NCBI GenBank assembly: GCA_025738555.1
Contig: JAOVFP010000005.1
Location: forward strand, 1-64,000
Source: Cyathus striatus
Lineage: Eukaryota; Basidiomycota; Agaricomycetes; Agaricales; Nidulariaceae
Direction of reading: 5' to 3'
Length of the DNA stretch: 64,000 nt
In this document: positions 59,991-64,000 of the stretch, piece by piece
Layout: the number at the start of each line of letters is the position of its first letter
Position numbering within the stretch: the stretch's first letter is position 1
Made by a program: the position numbers and the translations under genes
Notes under the pieces: model-generated
Databases searched by the model: none
Told to the model about the DNA's origin: nothing
The model's input: only the letters and a program-made list of their open reading frames with translations

Positions 59991-61550
59991 AGCTCGGTAG
60001 CCAATGTCGATCATCCGCCAAGTAGTACAGCTCTGTACAGATGGCATAGCATGGTATATCATGGGTTGAAGGTGTGTATACTAATATAGCATTGTCATGC
60101 TTTTCTATAGTGTACTATAGGCTACAGAATTTGAGGTGAAGCATGCATAGATATAGATATATTGTGCATTAATCTACTTATCTCTGCATACATTAACCAT
60201 AAAATGGTATGGACTATGTAAGAGCTTTCATAATGTTTGCTTTACCCAGATGAGAATATATTATAGGATATTGTGTAGACCTCTGTCTAACATTGCTTTA
60301 TGGTAGATACATGAATAACTATCTTTAAATCTTGCATGTATGCCTATAATTAATAATAATATGTGCTATGATATGTAGAGTATATGCCATTATAAGTAAG
60401 GGAAGTATATGCAATGGTATTCGCATATATCTCACAAGCATGAGGGAATTGCGAGGGGCGGTGAGGGATGGTGAAGGCCGGACTTCGCATACACATGATG
60501 CGGTGATCGGGATTCGGCTTGTAGTTGTTTATATCACGTGATGTTGTTTGTTTAGTCGTTCCGGCTTCTTCCCTTTCAAAGATTTTCACGTTGCCGTCTT
60601 TTTTCTCTATCTCCTCCTTCCCACTAACCTGTTCAGCATGCCAGCTACAAAGTAACCCATCCCGCCTTCTACCTTTTACCATGCCTGTTATCTATTGCTC
60701 ATCACTGCAGAAGGTGGTCTTATGTATTTGGTAAGTTGTGATTATGACCTTCCCACTGCTCCTAACGATTACTTGTACTACAGTCATGTCTCTGATTCCG
60801 ATTTTTCTCATTCTTGACTTGTAAGGTTTTATCCACTTCATGTAAAACCTTTACTGACTTTAGCTTGCAGGTATCCTGTCCCACCTTTTGTCGCTGCACC
60901 TGGGAACAATCATTTCGTATTGTTGACGAGTCACGTTATCACTTGGTTAGGCTTGGGATATTTGAACAGTTTCTGGTTTCATAGGTCTAACTAAGGTAAG
61001 ACCATGTTATATGTTTGCTACTCAAAGTACTCTGCTAACACAGGTGTCTTAGATATGAGTGAATGATGGATGATTTGGGAGATTTGGGAGCAGCCATATA
61101 TATTTGTTATAAGTGTGGGTGTTGGACACATGAGATATATGTCGTATGAAGGTGGCTGGTTGTGGTAGGTATGGTATGGTACATATTGTGATAAGAGATT
61201 GTTTAATTCATATAATATATATGTTTCCCTATTCCTACCACACCTGATGTTACGCTGTAAGTATAATATTGTTTGAATTAATTGGAATGGATGTATCTAT
61301 TAGAGTAGAAGATCTATTGTCTACATACTCCCTGTAGCTGCAGTAGATGGTGTTTCTATATTTCTATAGTTCTTTTTGAATAGTGCTATCAAGGTTGTGC
61401 TTCTCCTATGTTGAGCTATGTTGAGCTATGGTACAATGGTAAGAGTCTATATGAATCTATCAAAAGGAGACTTTCCCATGTGAGATATTGCTGCTAGCCG
61501 AGCTATGTAGCTCCACATTGCAATGTTTTTTTTCCTGATGCACTTATTAT
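59991..61550 (+). other. About 1.5 kb; weak gene signal at 60.6-60.9 kb
   Basis: A short ORF from ATG 60681 (MPVIYCSSLQKVVLCIW) is followed by a good donor gtaagttg at 60731 and an acceptor actacag near 60783, but the spliced frame stops at once. It could be a non-coding transcript or a decayed first exon. The rest is AT-rich. Confidence 0.25.
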
Positions 61551-61745
61551 TTTTTTGAGTGAAAGTTGAGTTCCTTTGAGTCAAGTTAAGTTACTCACTC
61601 GTGTTTTTTGAGTGAAAGTCAAGTTCCCTCAAGCCAAGTAGAGGGGCTGCTAACATTTTGAGCTCCTGTTAACTTTTTTGAATGGACTTAAGTTCCTCAC
61701 TAAGTTTTTTTTGTGAAAGTTGAGTTCCGAATATTCAAATTTCAA
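61551..61745 (+). repeat. GAGTTCC minisatellite and a GGGC terminus
   Basis: The words aagttgagttcc(t/c)ttgagtc repeat, and at 61644 GGGCTGCTAACATTTTGAGC matches the terminus at 59763. The array therefore surrounds the start of another copy of that element type. Confidence 0.65.
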
Positions 61746-61929
61746 AAGTTCAAGTGTACAGTAAGTATACACTAATCACTACTATAACTACTGCTCTGTT
61801 CCCATACCCCCGCCCACCTAATGTTTTCTACAACTCTGCTCAACAATTCCCATGCACACTGCCCACCTTTATTTACACACATTTGCATGTGTGTTGTACT
61901 ATCCATCACTTACATTTACTCAAATATTT

Positions 61930-62980
61930 ATCACCACGATGTCAACATATGAACACACCATGGGATTGTTGATGGGCATGCTTCCTAGTCATCATCCTTA
62001 ACAGTGAGCAAGTCTTTTCTTAAATTTTTAGCTCAGTTCTTGCTCTTTTTCTTTCAATCTTTTTGCATCATTTAATGTAAGTTGTTATACACATAGTAGA
62101 CCATATTATATTAAGTAATAATGTAAATAAACATATAAAAAATGCGAGTTACATATGTATTTAGTACTTTATAATAATATGTTCCATGCTTTGTACAGTA
62201 GATTATGGGATTTGTTGGAAAAGTGTATTAATTATGTGGGAAAGTAAGAGCGGAGGCATGGGAAACTATGACTAGGAGGGTGGGAGATAATGAACAGAGG
62301 TCAAAATGATAAATGAAAGCGTGGGAAATTTCGAGCGGGGACACGGACAGCAGTGAACAACAGAAGCGGAGGCGTGGGAAGTAGAAGCGGACAGCAATGA
62401 GCATCAGAAGTGAAAAGCAGAGGCGTGGGAAAATATGGGCGGAAGGGCGGGAAAGTGAAAAGAGGTCGGAATGATCAACGAAAGCGTGGGAAAATGTTAG
62501 GCGGGGGTGCGGACAGCAGTGAACAGCAGAAGCGGAGGTGTGGGAAACTATGAGTGGGAGGGCGGGAATGATGAAATGTGCAGGAAATTGCAAGCAGATT
62601 AGAGGAGAAGCAAAAGCGTGGGAAGTGCTGAGCAGGAAGTGGATGGAGTGAACAGCAGAATAATCAAAAGCATGGGAAATCATGAGTGGGAGTGTGGGAT
62701 AGTATGAGTAGAGATCAGAATGATAGCAGAAGTGTGGAAAATTATGAGCAGAGGTGCAGGTGACAATGAGCAGAGCATGGGAAACATTGAGCGTGAAAGT
62801 ATATAGGTACAATATGTTAAGCAGAAGTGTGGGAAATTATGAGTGGAGGTGCAGGCAACAATGAGAATGTGCAACTAATAGGAAATGAATAAACATTGAA
62901 TTATAGGCATGGGAAACAGCGAGCGGGGGGGTGGGAAACAACACAAACTACTGTATAATTATTGTAAGATATTCATTATA
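61930..62980 (-). repeat. Module X in reverse with an amplified arm (minisatellite)
   Basis: 61965-62040 is the reverse complement of the module X core (gttgatgggcatgcttcc, aacagtgagcaagtctttt). 62230-62960 is an array of about 28-31-bp units, gcggaggcgtgggaaa(c)tatgag(c/t)ggg, roughly 20 copies. It is the expanded GTGGGAA arm of module X. A 194-codon minus-strand ORF through it is repeat translation, not a gene. Confidence 0.75.
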
Positions 62981-62989
62981 CAACTTGCT

Positions 62990-63290
62990 TATTTTTTGAG
63001 TAAAAGTTAAGTTCCCTTGAGTAAAGTTAAGTTTCTCACTTATTTTTTTGAGTGAAAGTTAAGTTCCATTGAGTCAAGTTGAGTTCCTCACTTATTTTTT
63101 TTCGAGTAAAAGTTAAGTTCCATCAAACTCCTTGCTTAAGCTAAATTCAAGTGTCAGTCAAGTTCCCATTGAGTTACCTTTGAGTGGTAAATGACAACTC
63201 AACTCCACTTGAATTTGAGTTGAGTTCCATTTGAGTTCCAGTTGAGTTCCAGTTAACTTCCTACTTTAAGTTCCTCAAATTCCATTACAA
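62990..63290 (+). repeat. AAGTTCC / GAGTTCC minisatellite
   Basis: Degenerate repeats of agtgaaagttaagttcc and attgagtcaagttgagttcc, ending in gagttccagttgagttcc. They match the arrays at 59.8 and 61.6 kb, and the same words reappear at 63950-64000 as the window ends. Confidence 0.75.
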
Positions 63291-64000
63291 AAAACCCATA
63301 CTTTATTATCATGCTCATTGTTGTTGCAATCCCTCAGCTCGTTGTTTCCCATGCCCACCCCTGCCGCCATGGATGTGTAAAAATAGTGCCATCACATCAG
63401 CCACCAAATCCCCAATAACTCCACTCACTTCTGATGCATTGATGGTGATTGCATTGTGGTGGAGTGATTCATTTCACTTAGTTAATGTCACTACCTGACT
63501 ATGACAAGGTAACTGCTTCACCCTAGAAAATAGATTATCAGTATGATATAATGAAAAGGAAATACTTAGCAATTCAGGGAGATTAGTAAACTTGTTGTTG
63601 ACCTTCAAAGTTAGCTCAGGACTAGCTGTACAGTTGAAGCATTTAATATACATTAATGTTCACAAAAATATTAAGAGGAGTTGCTCAAGAACTCAACCAG
63701 AAATGAAAATAATGAGTGCTCACTGTTTATGACAATGATGAGGCATATGAATGCGATCAAACATGCCATGGAAAACAACATGCGGCACTTATTGATCAAT
63801 TTGATGGATGCAGAAGCATCAGATCAAATTAATGATCAGCATTCAGGGGCACAGGAAATAATGAGCGCGGAGGCACAATAGTAAGTGAGCACTAATCTAG
63901 TAATCCATAGCAGCATTGGAATGTCTGTGATATACTATACAAATTCAGGTAATTTACATTTCTCAAGTTACAGATGAGTTCCTAAGTTAAGTTCCAGTCA
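63291..64000. other. Window end, no gene recognised
   Basis: 63330-63370 contains cgttgtttcccatgcccacc, a module X arm word. A 66-codon ORF at 63681-63881 has no known features. A gagttcc array starts again at about 63955 and runs out of the window. Confidence 0.35.

Noticed and set aside
60681..60734. First exon of a new gene
   Set aside because: The donor and acceptor look good, but the spliced frame stops immediately and no further coding exons follow.
62228..62812. 194-codon minus-strand ORF
   Set aside because: It runs through the GCGTGGGAAA minisatellite and repeats the same short peptide; no stop arises because the unit length allows an open frame.

Overview
The window is eukaryotic and almost certainly from an Agaricomycete (Basidiomycota). 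It has short 50-70 bp GT...AG introns, a DUF6532-type gene, a heptahelical membrane-protein family common in Agaricomycetes, a Plavaka transposase remnant, a decayed Ty3/gypsy element and a tRNA-Asp with an intron. I cannot name the genus. Most of the 64 kb is AT-rich and repeat-derived, and only two protein genes read as intact.

Layout. 0.4-13.3 kb: one plus-strand single-pass membrane-protein gene appears to span this whole stretch. Its exon 1 (ending at 574) and exon 2 (from 12019) join in phase across an 11.4-kb intron. That intron holds a minus-strand Plavaka fragment with nested MITEs (1-2.8 kb), two palindromic elements (2.8-3.4 kb), a truncated Ty3/gypsy element (about 4-8.2 kb), a 410-bp MITE and a complete nine-exon DUF6532 gene (9545-11498). 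A further 557-bp MITE sits inside the transmembrane codons of exon 3. 13.3-26 kb: tRNA-Asp and tRNA fragments, two TIR elements with perfect 9-bp target duplications (A and B), a CACTA-like MITE, and repeat modules X and Y. 27-28.2 kb: an intact four-exon heptahelical gene on the minus strand. 30.4-34.6 kb: composite TIR element D and a hAT-like MITE. 34.6-47.5 kb: mostly non-coding AT-rich DNA with one more CACTA-like MITE and an 862-bp foldback. 47.7-53.2 kb: two dead copies of the heptahelical gene flanking element C, which contains a large hairpin-forming satellite. 53.3-64 kb: C-rich and purine-rich satellites, a third CACTA-like MITE, one unrecognised 241-codon ORF, and several more element ends and minisatellites.

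How it fits together. The window behaves as a graveyard and nursery of non-autonomous DNA transposons. No transposase gene for the MULE-, hAT-, CACTA- or Tc1-type elements is visible, so all would depend on enzymes made elsewhere. The most unusual pattern is a class of elements starting with GGGC. In each, a short word from the terminal inverted repeat is amplified inside the element into a satellite array, and the same termini carry different internal modules. Old coding copies (gypsy, a heptahelical copy) carry many apparent C-to-T nonsense changes (CGA to TGA), and gypsy has lost catalytic residues, which suggests methylation-linked or RIP-like decay.
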